Positions 8,082 through 16,617 of a stretch of 64,000 bases of DNA are shown here, in pieces. Position 1 is the first letter of the stretch, and every line of letters starts with the position of its first letter. The translations under genes were made by a program, and so were the position numbers. This stretch comes from Halosimplex halophilum (lineage in GTDB: Archaea; Halobacteriota; Halobacteria; Halobacteriales; Haloarculaceae), in the NCBI RefSeq assembly GCF_004698125.1, contig NZ_ML214298.1, positions 620,001 to 684,000 of the forward strand, in the 5' to 3' direction. The notes under the pieces were generated by a model. The model was given only the letters and a program-made list of their open reading frames with translations, was not told the DNA's origin and did no database searches.

Positions 8082-8941
8082 CCGTCGCTCCCTCCGTTCG
8101 ACTCGACCCCGTCCGCCGCCCTCGCGGCGTCGCCATCAGGCACGCCGTCGCCGTCCGTGGCCGCGCTGTCGCCGTCCCCGGGCGCGTCGCCCCCGTACCC
8201 GCGGAGGAACTCGACGACCCGCTCGCGCTCGCCGGCCACCTCCCCGATCACGGTGACCGCGGGTGGCGAGATGTCGGCCTCGTCGCGGGCGTCGACGATG
8301 GTGTCGAGCGTGCCGGTGGCGACCCGCTGGTCCGGCCAGGTCGCCCGCTCGACCAGCGCGACGGGCGTGTCGGCGGCCATCCCGGCCGCCCGGAGCGCGG
8401 CGGTGTAGTCGGGCAGCTTGCCGACACCCATCAGGACGACGATGGTCCCGCCCGTCGCCGCGAGCGCCTCCCAGTCGACCGCCGATTCGTCCTTCGTCGG
8501 ATCCTCGTGGCCGGTGACGAACGAGACCGAGGAGGCGTGGTCGCGGTGGGTCGCGGGGATGCCCGCGACCGCCGGGCCGGCGATGGCCGAGGTGACCCCC
8601 GGGACGACCTCGAAGGGGACCCCGTGGTCGGCGAGGTAGGCGGCCTCCTCGCCGCCGCGGCCGAAGACGAACGGGTCACCGCCCTTCAGTCGGACGACCG
8701 TCTTCCCCTCCTCCGCGAGTTCGACCAGCCGCTCGTTGGTGACCGACTGGGGCGTCCGGTCGCCGCCCGCCCGCTTGCCCACGTCCTCGCGGTTCTCCTC
8801 GGGGATCAGCCCGAGGATCTCGGGGCCGGGCAGCTTGTCGTGCAGCACCACGTCGGCCTCGTCGAGGAGCCGGCGGGCCTTGACGGTCAGCAGGTCCGGG
8901 TCGCCCGGGCCGGAGCCGACGAGGTAGACGGTCCCGGTCAT
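8078..8941 (-). CDS. cobA: Uroporphyrinogen-III C-methyltransferase
   Basis: SAM-dependent enzyme that methylates uroporphyrinogen III at C2 and C7 to give precorrin-2, the branch to siroheme and cobalamin. The 287-residue protein carries all main motifs: VGSGPGDPDLLT, RLKGGDPFVFGRGGEE, PGVTSAIAGPA and GIPATHR. A disordered acidic tail of about 45 residues (GDGDSAATDGDG...) follows the catalytic domain. It sits between hemC and hemD with ATGA overlaps on both sides, so it is translationally coupled. Its product would feed siroheme for the reductase at 48105. Confidence 0.96.
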   Translation of the reverse strand: MTGTVYLVGSGPGDPDLLTVKARRLLDEADVVLHDKLPGPEILGLIPEENREDVGKRAGGDRTPQSVTNERLVELAEEGKTVVRLKGGDPFVFGRGGEEAAYLADHGVPFEVVPGVTSAIAGPAVAGIPATHRDHASSVSFVTGHEDPTKDESAVDWEALAATGGTIVVLMGVGKLPDYTAALRAAGMAADTPVALVERATWPDQRVATGTLDTIVDARDEADISPPAVTVIGEVAGERERVVEFLRGYGGDAPGDGDSAATDGDGVPDGDAARAADGVESNGGSDG

Positions 8942-10170
8942 TCCTCGCCACCCGCGCCGTCGTCGGCGCCCTTCCCGTCGCCGTCCCCGTCGGGCGTGTC
9001 CGGCGAGGCGCTGGCGGCGCCGCTCTCCTCGCCGGCGTCCCGTCGGGCCCGCTCGATGATGTCGGCGGCGCCGGCGTCGGCCAACTCGGCCGCGAACTCG
9101 CGGGCGGCCGCCGCGTGGCGCTGGACGGGCAGCTCGCGGGTCTCGCGGACCTCCTCGTCGCCCTCGCGGTCGAGCACCCGGACGGAGGCCCGGACGACAG
9201 ACCCCTGGAGGACGGCGTAGATGCCGATCGGAGCGACGCAGCCCCCGCCGAGTTCGTCCAGCACCGTTCGCTCGACGGTCGCCTCGACGCGCGTCGGCGA
9301 GTGGTCCAGCACGCTCCGCAGGTCCTCCGCGAGGTCGCCGTCCATGGCCGTGACCGCCAGCGTCCCCTGGCCCGGCGCCGGGACGAACTCGTCGGGGTTC
9401 AGCTGCCGGTGTTCGACGTGGTGGAGCAGCCCCGCCCGCTCCAGCCCCGCCTCCGCGAGGACGATGGCGTCGTACTCGGTGTCCGGGTCGCGCTCCAGCG
9501 CCCGCCGCTCCAGTTCCGTCAGGTCCTCGAACCACTCCTCGACGGTGCGGTCGTACTCGGAGTCGTCCTCGTCGTCGCCGTCCCCCTGGCCGCTGTCGTC
9601 GCCCTCGTCGTTCAGGTGCTTGTACTCCGCCATGTCCTCGACCTCCTCGTCGGCCTCGGCGACGACGCGGCGTTCGTGTTCGCGGAGCAGCGGCGGCGCG
9701 AGCAGTTTCTGGATACGCGTGTCGACGTTCCCGCGCAGCGGCTGCACGTCCAGGTCGTCGCGCTCGGCGAGCAACTGCGCCCCCCGGCGGAGGCTGGAGG
9801 TGCCGACCGTCGCGCCCTCGGGCAGTCCCGCGAGGGAGGTGCCCTCGCGGGTGACCAGCACGTCCCGCGGCGCGGCCCGCTCGGGGACGCCCGCGACGAC
9901 CATGTTTTCGGGCATCTCGGTGGGCATGTCCTTCATCGAGTGGACGGCGGCGTCGCAGTCGCCCTCGATCACCTCCTCGTCGAGCGCGCGGACGAACGCG
10001 CCGGTCTTGCCCAGCTCGTGGATGGCCTCGTCGGTGATCTGGTCGCCCGTGGTCTCGACCTCGACGAGTTCCACGTCGAAGCGGCGGTTCTCCAGCCGTT
10101 CCTTGATGGCGGCCGCCTGGCGCAGCGCCAGGTCGGACCCGCGGGTCCCCAGCCGGAGCGTCGTACTCAT
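8938..10170 (-). CDS. hemC: Hydroxymethylbilane synthase (porphobilinogen deaminase)
   Basis: Polymerises four porphobilinogens on a covalent dipyrromethane cofactor. Motifs: LGTRGSDLALRQA, VHSMKDMPTE, GTSSLRRGAQL, LRGNVDTRI, and GGGCVAPIG with the cofactor-binding Cys. At 410 residues it is about 100 longer than typical bacterial HemC. The excess is an acidic insertion (about 170-215, ending near EYDRTVEEWFED) within domain 2 and a disordered acidic C-terminus. First gene of the hemC-cobA-hemD operon. Confidence 0.96.
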   Translation of the reverse strand: MSTTLRLGTRGSDLALRQAAAIKERLENRRFDVELVEVETTGDQITDEAIHELGKTGAFVRALDEEVIEGDCDAAVHSMKDMPTEMPENMVVAGVPERAAPRDVLVTREGTSLAGLPEGATVGTSSLRRGAQLLAERDDLDVQPLRGNVDTRIQKLLAPPLLREHERRVVAEADEEVEDMAEYKHLNDEGDDSGQGDGDDEDDSEYDRTVEEWFEDLTELERRALERDPDTEYDAIVLAEAGLERAGLLHHVEHRQLNPDEFVPAPGQGTLAVTAMDGDLAEDLRSVLDHSPTRVEATVERTVLDELGGGCVAPIGIYAVLQGSVVRASVRVLDREGDEEVRETRELPVQRHAAAAREFAAELADAGAADIIERARRDAGEESGAASASPDTPDGDGDGKGADDGAGGEE

Positions 10171-10331
10171 TACCTCTCAGTGGTCGGCCCGCCGTGAAAA
10201 GCACACCACTTCCGCGCTCGCTCACCCGGGGTCGTCACCACACCGCACAGCCGTCGCCTCGCCGGCACGGCTCGCCCGGGCGGCGGCGGAACCCGGCAGA
10301 CACTTGCCGGTGGTAGCCCAAGCCGGCGGCG

Positions 10332-10760
10332 ATGACGGAGGGGACGTACACGCTGGTCGTCGAACTGGCCGCGCCGGCGACGGTCGAGGTGGGCGCGCTG
10401 GGCGACCGGGCGTTCCCGGCGGGGTACTACGCCTACACCGGGAGCGCGTTCGGACCGGGCGGGTTCGCCCGCGTCGAGCGCCACCGCGAACTGGCCGCCG
10501 GCGAGCGCGACGCCCGCCACTGGCACGTCGACTACCTGCTCGGTCACCCCGACGCCGGGATCGACGCGGTCGTCCGGACCGCCGGCGCGGACGTGGAGTG
10601 TGCGGTCGGCCGCGCGCTCGCCGGCGCGGACGGGACCGAGCGCGTCGAGGGGTTCGGCGCCTCGGACTGCGACTGCGACTCCCACCTCGTCCACGCCGAG
10701 GACGGCGCGGCGCTCCGGCGGGCCGTCGAACGGGCCCACGGGAGCGGCGACCGAGCGTGA
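10332..10760 (+). CDS. DUF123 / GIY-YIG nuclease family protein
   Basis: A 142-residue protein of the DUF123 branch of the GIY-YIG superfamily. It has FPAGYYAYTGSAFGPGG, the degenerate GIY-YIG strand pair, followed by ARVERH and RHWHVDYLL. A Cys-rich CDCDSHLVH near the C-terminus is also typical of the family. Archaeal members are thought to be DNA nucleases, sometimes fused to endonuclease III, but no specific reaction is shown here. It is a single gene with no clear partner. Confidence 0.88.
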   Translation: MTEGTYTLVVELAAPATVEVGALGDRAFPAGYYAYTGSAFGPGGFARVERHRELAAGERDARHWHVDYLLGHPDAGIDAVVRTAGADVECAVGRALAGADGTERVEGFGASDCDCDSHLVHAEDGAALRRAVERAHGSGDRA

Positions 10761-10865
10761 GCCGACGGCTCGGGCTCGTTCGCCGTCGCCGATACCCCAC
10801 CTGCACCCCCGGGCAACGGACGGCGCGGTCGCTCGCAGGTCTCGCTCGCGCGGGGCCGGTCGCGG

Positions 10866-11150
10866 CTATCGGCCGGTCGCCTGCCGGTCGGTCGACTCCC
10901 GCCCGGCCTCGCCGGTGGCCCGTCCCCCGCCGGTGACGGTCACCTCGCCGGACCCGTCGACGACCACGTCGTAGCCGTAGTACGTGAACTCGACCTCGAA
11001 CTCCCCGCCCTCCCGTCCGGCCGTCTCGACCAGTCGTTCGAGCGCGCCGACGTCTACCGCGTCGTAGAGCGGTTCGTCCAGTTGCAGCGGGTCGACGCCT
11101 TCCCGCGCCGCGATCTCCGTGCTCACCTTGGTGCTCAACATTTCACCCAT
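10866..11150 (-). CDS. HalOD1 output-domain protein
   Basis: A 94-residue protein consisting of one HalOD1 domain, a haloarchaeal output module of signal-transduction proteins. Typical pattern: STEIAAREGVDPLQLDEPLYDAVDVGALERLV, followed by a beta-rich EVEFTYYGYDVVVDGSGEVTV. The long upstream extension of this frame is rejected because the ATG at 11150 sits about 30 nt after a TTAA element (minus-strand GTTAAGCC). A similar stand-alone HalOD1 gene occurs at 51216. The molecular role is not known. Confidence 0.85.
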   Translation of the reverse strand: MGEMLSTKVSTEIAAREGVDPLQLDEPLYDAVDVGALERLVETAGREGGEFEVEFTYYGYDVVVDGSGEVTVTGGGRATGEAGRESTDRQATGR

Positions 11151-11175
11151 CACCGTGCGACCGTCCGCCAGCGAC

Positions 11176-11184
11176 GGGCTTAAC
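11176..11184 (-). promoter_or_regulatory. TATA-like element of HalOD1 gene
   Basis: Minus-strand GTTAAGCCC, centred about 31 nt before the ATG at 11150. It supports this start rather than the longer open frame. Confidence 0.4.
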
Positions 11185-11309
11185 GGTGGCGGTGCGCACG
11201 CAAGATTCTGTAGGAAAGGCCGATATTTCTGCGGATTTCGCAGTTTTCTCCCGGCGTTGACTCGTGGGATCGACTGTTCGACGGGGGGACATGTCGGCAC
11301 GCCTCCCGG

Positions 11310-11783
11310 TCACCCGTCGGTCGCCGACGTGCCGAAGTGGTTGAACGGCTGGACGTGGTCCGTCTTGACGATGTCGGAGCTGACGATCTCGATCCCCAGG
11401 TCGGTGACCGCGGCGAGGAGGTCGTCGACGGCGCCGGAGCCGGTGGCGATCGCCTCGACGTGGAGGTTCTCGGTCCCGGTCAACAGTTCGCGGACGCGGA
11501 CGACGCCCGGCAGCTCCAGCAGGTCGCCGGCCAGCGCCGACCGCTCGGCGGGCGGCGCCCGGCAGACGACGAAGACGTGCAGCTGGAACCCCGCCCGCTC
11601 GTAGTCGATCTCGGGGTGGTATCCCCGTACTACGCCGGTCGCCTCCAGCCGGTCGATGCGGTTCCGGACGGTGCTGGCCGAGACGCCCACCGCCTCGGCC
11701 ATCTCGGCGGCCGTCGCCTCCCTGGCGTTCTCCTGCAGCGCGTGGAGGATCCCCCGGTCCACGTCGTCGAGCTCGTGGGCCAT
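11310..11783 (-). CDS. Lrp/AsnC family transcriptional regulator
   Basis: A 157-residue regulator. The N-terminal winged helix (LDDVDRGILHALQENAREATAAEMAEAVGVSASTVRNRI, about 5-45) is classic AsnC. A C-terminal RAM-like alpha/beta domain follows (about 70-145, with FVVCRAP, LPGVVRVRELLTGTENLHVEAI). These proteins form octamers that sense amino acids or metabolites. It is divergent from the S9 peptidase gene by 155 bp, so it could control that gene, but no binding site is evident. The ATG at 11783 matches the family start. Confidence 0.93.
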   Translation of the reverse strand: MAHELDDVDRGILHALQENAREATAAEMAEAVGVSASTVRNRIDRLEATGVVRGYHPEIDYERAGFQLHVFVVCRAPPAERSALAGDLLELPGVVRVRELLTGTENLHVEAIATGSGAVDDLLAAVTDLGIEIVSSDIVKTDHVQPFNHFGTSATDG

Positions 11784-11938
11784 ACGCCCGTTTGCAGCGC
11801 CGGCGCGAAAACCGTTCGGCCGGCGACCGCTCGGCCCCGGCGCCGGCCGCCGCGCGGGCGTCGCGGGAGACCTCTCGGATCCGTTACCGAACCCCGTTTC
11901 TGCGAGGGCTGAAGTGACGGCCGCCCGACGGCACACGC

Positions 11939-13834
11939 ATGTCCCCGACGGACGACACAGACGCGCTCGAAGAACTCGCGAGTCTACCGACGGTCGCCCA
12001 CCCCACGGCCTCGCCCGACGGCGACGAGGTGGCGCTGTACTACGACGGGACCGGCCGCAACGAACTCCACGTGCTCGATATCGAGACGGGCGAACTCGAA
12101 CAGTGGTCCGACGGCGAGGTGCCGCGCAACGCCCGCTGGTTCCTCAAGTGGGGCGCCGACGGCGACCGCGTGTTCTTCCACCGCGACGAGGACGGCGACG
12201 AACAGAACGACATCTACGCCATCGACCGCGACGGGACGGTCGAACCTATCGTCGAGATGGAAGGTCAGTGCATGCTCACGAGCGTCGCCGCCGACGGCTC
12301 CCGCATCGTCTTCGGGTCCTCCCGCGACGGCCAGATGAACGTCTACGCCCGCGACCTGGCGACCGGCGAGACGACGAAACTCACCGACTACGAGCGGGCG
12401 GTGTGGGGCGCGCACCTCTCGCCGGACGGCGAGCGCATCGCCTACGCGACCAACGAGACCGACGACTTCGACAACCAGGACGCTTACGTCGCCGACGCGG
12501 ACGGGTCGAACCCCCGGAACCTCGAACTCGGCGAGGTCGGCGCCGAGTGCGGCCCCGCCGACTGGGGGCCCGACGGCGACCGCCTGCTCGTCAGCGACAA
12601 CACGCCGGACCTGGGGCGAGTCGGGGTCTACGACCTCGACGCGGACGCGGTGACCTGGCTCGGCGACGGCGAGTACGACGAGGAGGGGGTCGCGTTCCTG
12701 AACGACGGGCGCGTGCTCGCCAGCCGCGAGCGCGACGCCGTGACGATGCCGGTCGTCTACGACCCCGGGACCGGCGAGGGGCGCGAACTCGACCTGCCCG
12801 AGGGCGTTGCCTCGACGGGCTGGGGGTACAGCAGCCCGGATCTGGGCGGCGGCCGCGTGCTCGTCGAGCACACCACGCCCACCCGCCGCACGGAACTGCT
12901 GGCCTACGACCTCGACTCGGACAGCGCCGAGACGCTGCTGGAGGCCGACCACGGCCCCTTCGAGCCCGACGACTTCGCCGACGCCGAGTACTTCACCGTC
13001 GAGTCGGACGGGGTGCCCGACACGCCCCAGCGGGCCGTCGAGCACGACCCCTACGACGAACTGGAGATCGGCGCCCTGCTGTACGACTCGGGCGAGCGCC
13101 CGTCGCCGCTGATCGTCAACCCCCACGGCGGCCCGATGGCCCGCGACGCCAAGCAGTTCGACCTCTACACGCAGGTGCTGGCGATGCGCGGCTACTCCGT
13201 GTTGCAGGTCAACTACCGCGGGTCGACCGGCCGGGGCCGGGAGTTCAAGGAGCGCCTGCTCGACGACTGGGGCGGCGCCGAACAGGGCGACGTGGCGACC
13301 GCCGCCGAACACGTCGTCGCCGAGCGCGACTGGATCGACGACGACCGCGTCGTCGTCTTCGGCGGCTCCTACGGCGGCTACTCCGCCTACTGGCAGGCGG
13401 TGCAGTACCCCGACCTGTACGACGCCGCCGTCGCCTGGATCGGCATCACAGACCTGGCGGACATGTACGAGAACACGATGCCCCACTTCAGGACGGAGCT
13501 CATGGAGAAGTACCTCGGGACGCCCGACGAGAACCCCGACCTGTACGAGGAGCGCTCGCCGGTCACGCACATCGAGAACGTCGATTCACCGCTGCTGGTC
13601 GTCCACGGCGTCAACGACCGGCGGGTCCCCGTCTCCCAGGCCCGTATCGTCCGCGAGGCGCTCGACGACGCCGGCTACGAGGAAGGCCCGGACGGCGACT
13701 TCGAGTACGAGGAACTCGGCGAGGAGGGCCACGCCTCCTCCGACCAGCAGCAGAAGCTCCGGCTGTTCCGCCTGCTCGACGACTTCCTCGACCGCCGGGT
13801 CGGCGCGCCCGCCGCGGCCGAGGCCGACGACTGA
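11939..13834 (+). CDS. S9 family (prolyl oligopeptidase-like) peptidase
   Basis: A 631-residue serine peptidase or acylaminoacyl-peptidase type enzyme, cytosolic (no signal). An N-terminal beta-propeller of TolB/WD-like blades spans about 15-350. The C-terminal alpha/beta hydrolase domain has GGSYGGYSAYW with the nucleophile S477, VNDRRVP with D560 and EEGHAS with H598. NPHGGPMARDA forms the oxyanion region. Closest known classes are acylaminoacyl peptidase and dipeptidyl peptidase S9C. Substrate is unknown. Starts three bases after the far end of the divergent regulator region. Confidence 0.93.
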   Translation: MSPTDDTDALEELASLPTVAHPTASPDGDEVALYYDGTGRNELHVLDIETGELEQWSDGEVPRNARWFLKWGADGDRVFFHRDEDGDEQNDIYAIDRDGTVEPIVEMEGQCMLTSVAADGSRIVFGSSRDGQMNVYARDLATGETTKLTDYERAVWGAHLSPDGERIAYATNETDDFDNQDAYVADADGSNPRNLELGEVGAECGPADWGPDGDRLLVSDNTPDLGRVGVYDLDADAVTWLGDGEYDEEGVAFLNDGRVLASRERDAVTMPVVYDPGTGEGRELDLPEGVASTGWGYSSPDLGGGRVLVEHTTPTRRTELLAYDLDSDSAETLLEADHGPFEPDDFADAEYFTVESDGVPDTPQRAVEHDPYDELEIGALLYDSGERPSPLIVNPHGGPMARDAKQFDLYTQVLAMRGYSVLQVNYRGSTGRGREFKERLLDDWGGAEQGDVATAAEHVVAERDWIDDDRVVVFGGSYGGYSAYWQAVQYPDLYDAAVAWIGITDLADMYENTMPHFRTELMEKYLGTPDENPDLYEERSPVTHIENVDSPLLVVHGVNDRRVPVSQARIVREALDDAGYEEGPDGDFEYEELGEEGHASSDQQQKLRLFRLLDDFLDRRVGAPAAAEADD

Positions 13835-13855
13835 CGCCCGCCGAGGCGGCGCGGT

Positions 13856-14668
13856 TCAGATGCCCAGCACCGACCGGATCCCGTCGATCGGGCCGCCCCG
13901 GTCGAACAGCCGCTCCATCTCGTCGGCCGCGAGTTCGAAGTCGAATACGTCGAAATTCGCCCGGATGTGTTCGGGGTCGCTGGACATCGGGATCGCCGAG
14001 ACCATCGGCTGCTGGACCAGCCAGCGGAGCGCGACCTGACTCGCGGTCTTCCCGTGATGGTCGCCGATCTCGGCGAGCTCGTCGTCGTCTGCCAGTCCGC
14101 CCACGTCGAGCGGGCTGTAGGCGGTCAGCATCACGCCCTCCTCGACGCAGAACCGGAGGAGGTCGTCGCGGCGCTTCCGGACGTGGTACTCGACCTGGTT
14201 GGTGAGGATCGGGGCCTCGGAGGCGTCCATCGCCTCCCGTAGTTGTTCGACCGAGAAGTTCGAGACGCCGACGTGGCGGACGAGCCCGTCGTCGCGGAGG
14301 TCGTTCATCGCCCGCAGCGTCTCGGCGTGGGGCACGTCGTCGTTGGGCGAGTGGATGAGCAGCAGGTCGACGTAGTCGGTGTCGAGGCGGTCGAGGCTCG
14401 CACGGGTCGACGCGACGGCGTCGTCGTACGCGCGGTTGTCGCTCGCGAGCTTGGTGGTGAGAAAGACCTCCTCGCGGTCGAGTGCCGCGTCCCTGACGGC
14501 CTCCCCGACGGCGGGCTCACTGCCGTAGATCTGCGCGGTGTCGACGTGGCGGTAGCCCGCGTCGAGCGCCGCCGCGACGGCGCGGCGCTGCTCGGCGTGG
14601 CTGTCCATCCGGGCGGTCCCGAACCCCAGGGCCGGCACGTCGACGTTCGCGGCCGTGACGTATTCCAT
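13856..14668 (-). CDS. Aldo/keto reductase
   Basis: A 270-residue NADP(H)-dependent oxidoreductase of the AKR family. Catalytic tetrad: D in YRHVDTAQ, Y in QIYGSE, K in TTKLAS and H in LLLIHSP. Cofactor-binding region: NQVEYHVRKR, TAYSPLD and SAIPMSSDPEHI. Length and motif order match the 2,5-diketo-D-gluconate reductase-like group, but the substrate cannot be read from sequence. A TTTTCG element about 27 nt before the ATG suggests leaderless transcription. It converges on the S9 peptidase gene. Confidence 0.94.
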   Translation of the reverse strand: MEYVTAANVDVPALGFGTARMDSHAEQRRAVAAALDAGYRHVDTAQIYGSEPAVGEAVRDAALDREEVFLTTKLASDNRAYDDAVASTRASLDRLDTDYVDLLLIHSPNDDVPHAETLRAMNDLRDDGLVRHVGVSNFSVEQLREAMDASEAPILTNQVEYHVRKRRDDLLRFCVEEGVMLTAYSPLDVGGLADDDELAEIGDHHGKTASQVALRWLVQQPMVSAIPMSSDPEHIRANFDVFDFELAADEMERLFDRGGPIDGIRSVLGI

Positions 14669-14796
14669 ACCGCGATATCGGCCGAAGCGGCGAAAAGACT
14701 TGGGCAGGTGTTCGCAGGCGCTCGTCGGGCGGGTCTCCGGCGGAGCGGCCCGACGGGCGAGTCGCGTCCCGGCGTCGGTCTCGGTCCCGGCGGGGG

Positions 14797-15126
14797 TCAG
14801 TCCAGCCGTTCCCAGTCGGGCGCCTCGGCGAGGGCGTCGCGGGCCGCGACCACGTCCGGGTCGGCGACGCCGTAGAACAGTTCGCGGCCGACGGGCGTCC
14901 GGACGCGGAGGACGGCCGTGTTGTCGGTCACGTCGAAGGCGGCCACCGCCCACGGCGTCCCGCGACAGCGCCACTCGCCCGCCAGCGTCGCGTCGGCCCC
15001 GGTCGTCACGCGGTCGCCCAGTTCCCAGCTGAGCCGCGTCGTCCGGTCCAGCGAGACGGGGACGGCGTCGGGGAGCCCGCCCCGGTCGCCGCCGACCGCC
15101 CCGTCGCGAGCGCTCTGTGTCGACAT
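14797..15126 (-). CDS. Haloarchaeal hypothetical protein
   Basis: A 109-residue acidic soluble protein with no recognised domain. Pattern suggests alternating beta strands in the middle (VSLDRTTRLSWELGDRV, TAVLRVRTPVGRELFYGV) and a C-terminal helix. I use the ATG at 15126 because a TTTTTG element lies about 27 nt upstream; an earlier in-frame start would lie inside that element. No operon partner. Confidence 0.55.
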   Translation of the reverse strand: MSTQSARDGAVGGDRGGLPDAVPVSLDRTTRLSWELGDRVTTGADATLAGEWRCRGTPWAVAAFDVTDNTAVLRVRTPVGRELFYGVADPDVVAARDALAEAPDWERLD

Positions 15127-15228
15127 ACCATAGCCCACGGTAGACCCCATCAAAAATCATCCGCTTCGCTTGCGACACCGGTCGGTCGCGGGGCGTCGCC
15201 GCCGCGTTCGCGACGGTGTGGCGGCCGA

Positions 15229-16209
15229 TCAGGACCCGGTCGACGTGTCCGTCTCGCCGCCTGTCTCCGTCTCGCCGGTCGAGGTATCGTCGCTCGCCGT
15301 CGTCCCGCCGGTCCCGGGCGTCCCGTCACCGGTCGCGATCCCCTCGGGCAGCTCGACCCGTTCGAGGTCGGTCGTGACGAGGTTGCCCTCGGGGTCGGTC
15401 ACGTCGAACTCGCTGGTCATCCGGTAGGCCTGGCCCTCCTCGACGCTGGCGTCGCCGGCGGGGTAGATCTGGAAGGTCCCGCCGTTGATCCACCGGGCGA
15501 AGCGGGTGTTGTAGTCGGAGAAGATGTCCGACCCCGCCACGTCGTCCCTGGGCGTCCACTCGACGACCTCGGAGGTGATCTCCAGGATCGCCCCCGGCCG
15601 GTAGTTCGACCACCGGACGAGCGCCTTGCCGCCGCCCTCGTCGAAGACGTTCACGTCGTCGGGGTCGAAGACCCGCTCCTGGTCGAGTTCGGTGAACCGC
15701 ACGTCGACGACGCCCTGGTCGCCGGCGTCGTCGCTCAGCCACGTGAAGTTGTCGTGGAGTTCGTACACCCGCCCCTCCGTGATCTCCGCGTCGTGGGCAG
15801 GGAAGAAGAGCACGTCCTCCTCGGTGTTGACGTACTCGACGACCCGCGTGTTGTAGTCGCTCCAGACCGCGCCGTCCTCGACGCCCTCGACCTCGGGCTG
15901 TTGCTCGATGACCGGCGACGTGACGCGGAACTGCGCGCCGCCGCGGAACGCGTCGGCGAACATCAGCGCCTTGCCGCCGTTGCCGCCGCCCTCGACGGCA
16001 TCGTCGCCGTCCGTCTCGGTCTCGTCGTCGGTGTCGGTCCCGTCGCCGAACACGTCTGTTCCGTCTCCGTCCGTATCCGTCTCGGCGGCCGGCCCCTCGT
16101 CGCCGAGGCCGGCACAGCCGGCGACGCCGGCCGCCGCGCCGGTCGCGAGCGCGCCTTTCTTGAGAATCGATCGCCGCGTCTCGCCAGTAGTCGCGTTCTG
16201 ATCGGTCAT
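15229..16209 (-). CDS. Tat-exported lipoprotein with duplicated domain
   Basis: A 326-residue predicted lipoprotein. N-terminus: TRRSILKKGALATG (Tat motif) and lipobox VAGC around residue 32, then an acidic Asp/Thr/Gly-rich spacer. The mature part holds two related units of about 80 residues. Each starts GGKAL, has SDYNTR(V/F) followed by a hydrophobic strand, and ends with (E/Q)GR/QAY (about 77-150 and 190-275). A low-complexity Gly/Thr tail follows. Function unknown; probably a surface-anchored beta domain, named here only from layout. Confidence 0.75.
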   Translation of the reverse strand: MTDQNATTGETRRSILKKGALATGAAAGVAGCAGLGDEGPAAETDTDGDGTDVFGDGTDTDDETETDGDDAVEGGGNGGKALMFADAFRGGAQFRVTSPVIEQQPEVEGVEDGAVWSDYNTRVVEYVNTEEDVLFFPAHDAEITEGRVYELHDNFTWLSDDAGDQGVVDVRFTELDQERVFDPDDVNVFDEGGGKALVRWSNYRPGAILEITSEVVEWTPRDDVAGSDIFSDYNTRFARWINGGTFQIYPAGDASVEEGQAYRMTSEFDVTDPEGNLVTTDLERVELPEGIATGDGTPGTGGTTASDDTSTGETETGGETDTSTGS

Positions 16210-16284
16210 GTTGGTAATCAGCCGCCCTCGCGGGCACCCCGGTTACGGGAACCCACGGGGTGAGTCTGTGGGACGCGACGCAAA

Positions 16285-16344
16285 GCCGGGGAAAAGGGAC
16301 CGCCGCCGCGAACCCGGCGGTCGGCCTGCACACGAAACCCCGGC
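16285..16344. other. Nested stem-loop candidate
   Basis: Outer 7-bp stem GCCGGGG (16285-16291) pairs perfectly with CCCCGGC (16338-16344). An inner 8-bp stem GACCGCCG (16298-16305) pairs perfectly with CGGCGGTC (16315-16322) around a 9-nt loop. Internal loops are AAAAGG on one side and 15 nt on the other. High GC raises the chance level, so an RNA role is only possible. Confidence 0.3.
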
Positions 16345-16520
16345 GTGGAGAGGGTGCCGCCAGCGACGGGCGCATCACGCGGTCTGTGGTCATGTCCCGT
16401 ACGGCCGGCCGGCGAGCGCAAGGCCGCTCAGAGCACGCCGTAGTCGTACTCGGGGCCCGTGGGTCCCGCCCTCACGCGGCCGACGCTCGACTCCGTGGGT
16501 GGTCGCGCTCCCTCTGTGGT

Positions 16521-16606
16521 CGGCCGTCCGCCGGCGCTCGCGCCGACTCGACGGCCGCGCGCCACGCGGTCGCACGGGACCGACACGCCTACGGTCGGCC
16601 GTCGAG
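16521..16606 (+). promoter_or_regulatory. Inverted repeats in the possible serS leader
   Basis: CTCGACGGCCG (16547-16557) and CGGCCGTCGAG (16596-16606) form a perfect 11-bp pair ending 11 nt before the serS ATG. The middle segment GACGGCCG (16550-16557) can instead pair with CGGCCGTC at 16521-16528. A small hairpin GACCG/CGGTC lies in the loop. This gives two exclusive folds if the region is transcribed. No transcription start is known. Confidence 0.35.
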
Positions 16607-16617
16607 AACCGGCGACC

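Larger units (their letters stand above)
16210..16617. other. 408-bp intergenic region before serS
   Basis: No gene is credible here. An Arg-rich open frame across it has no start signal and no family character. The region holds a nested stem at 16285-16344 and a serS-proximal set of inverted repeats (both listed separately). No clear TATA-like element is visible near serS. Confidence 0.5.

Noticed and set aside
6177-8408. 743-residue antisense open frame over trm1 and hemD
   Set aside because: Runs opposite to two genes with clear motifs. It has low-complexity Val/Arg/Gly composition.
11656-14205. 849-residue plus-strand frame over the S9 peptidase
   Set aside because: An out-of-frame shadow; the real peptidase frame has the catalytic triad.
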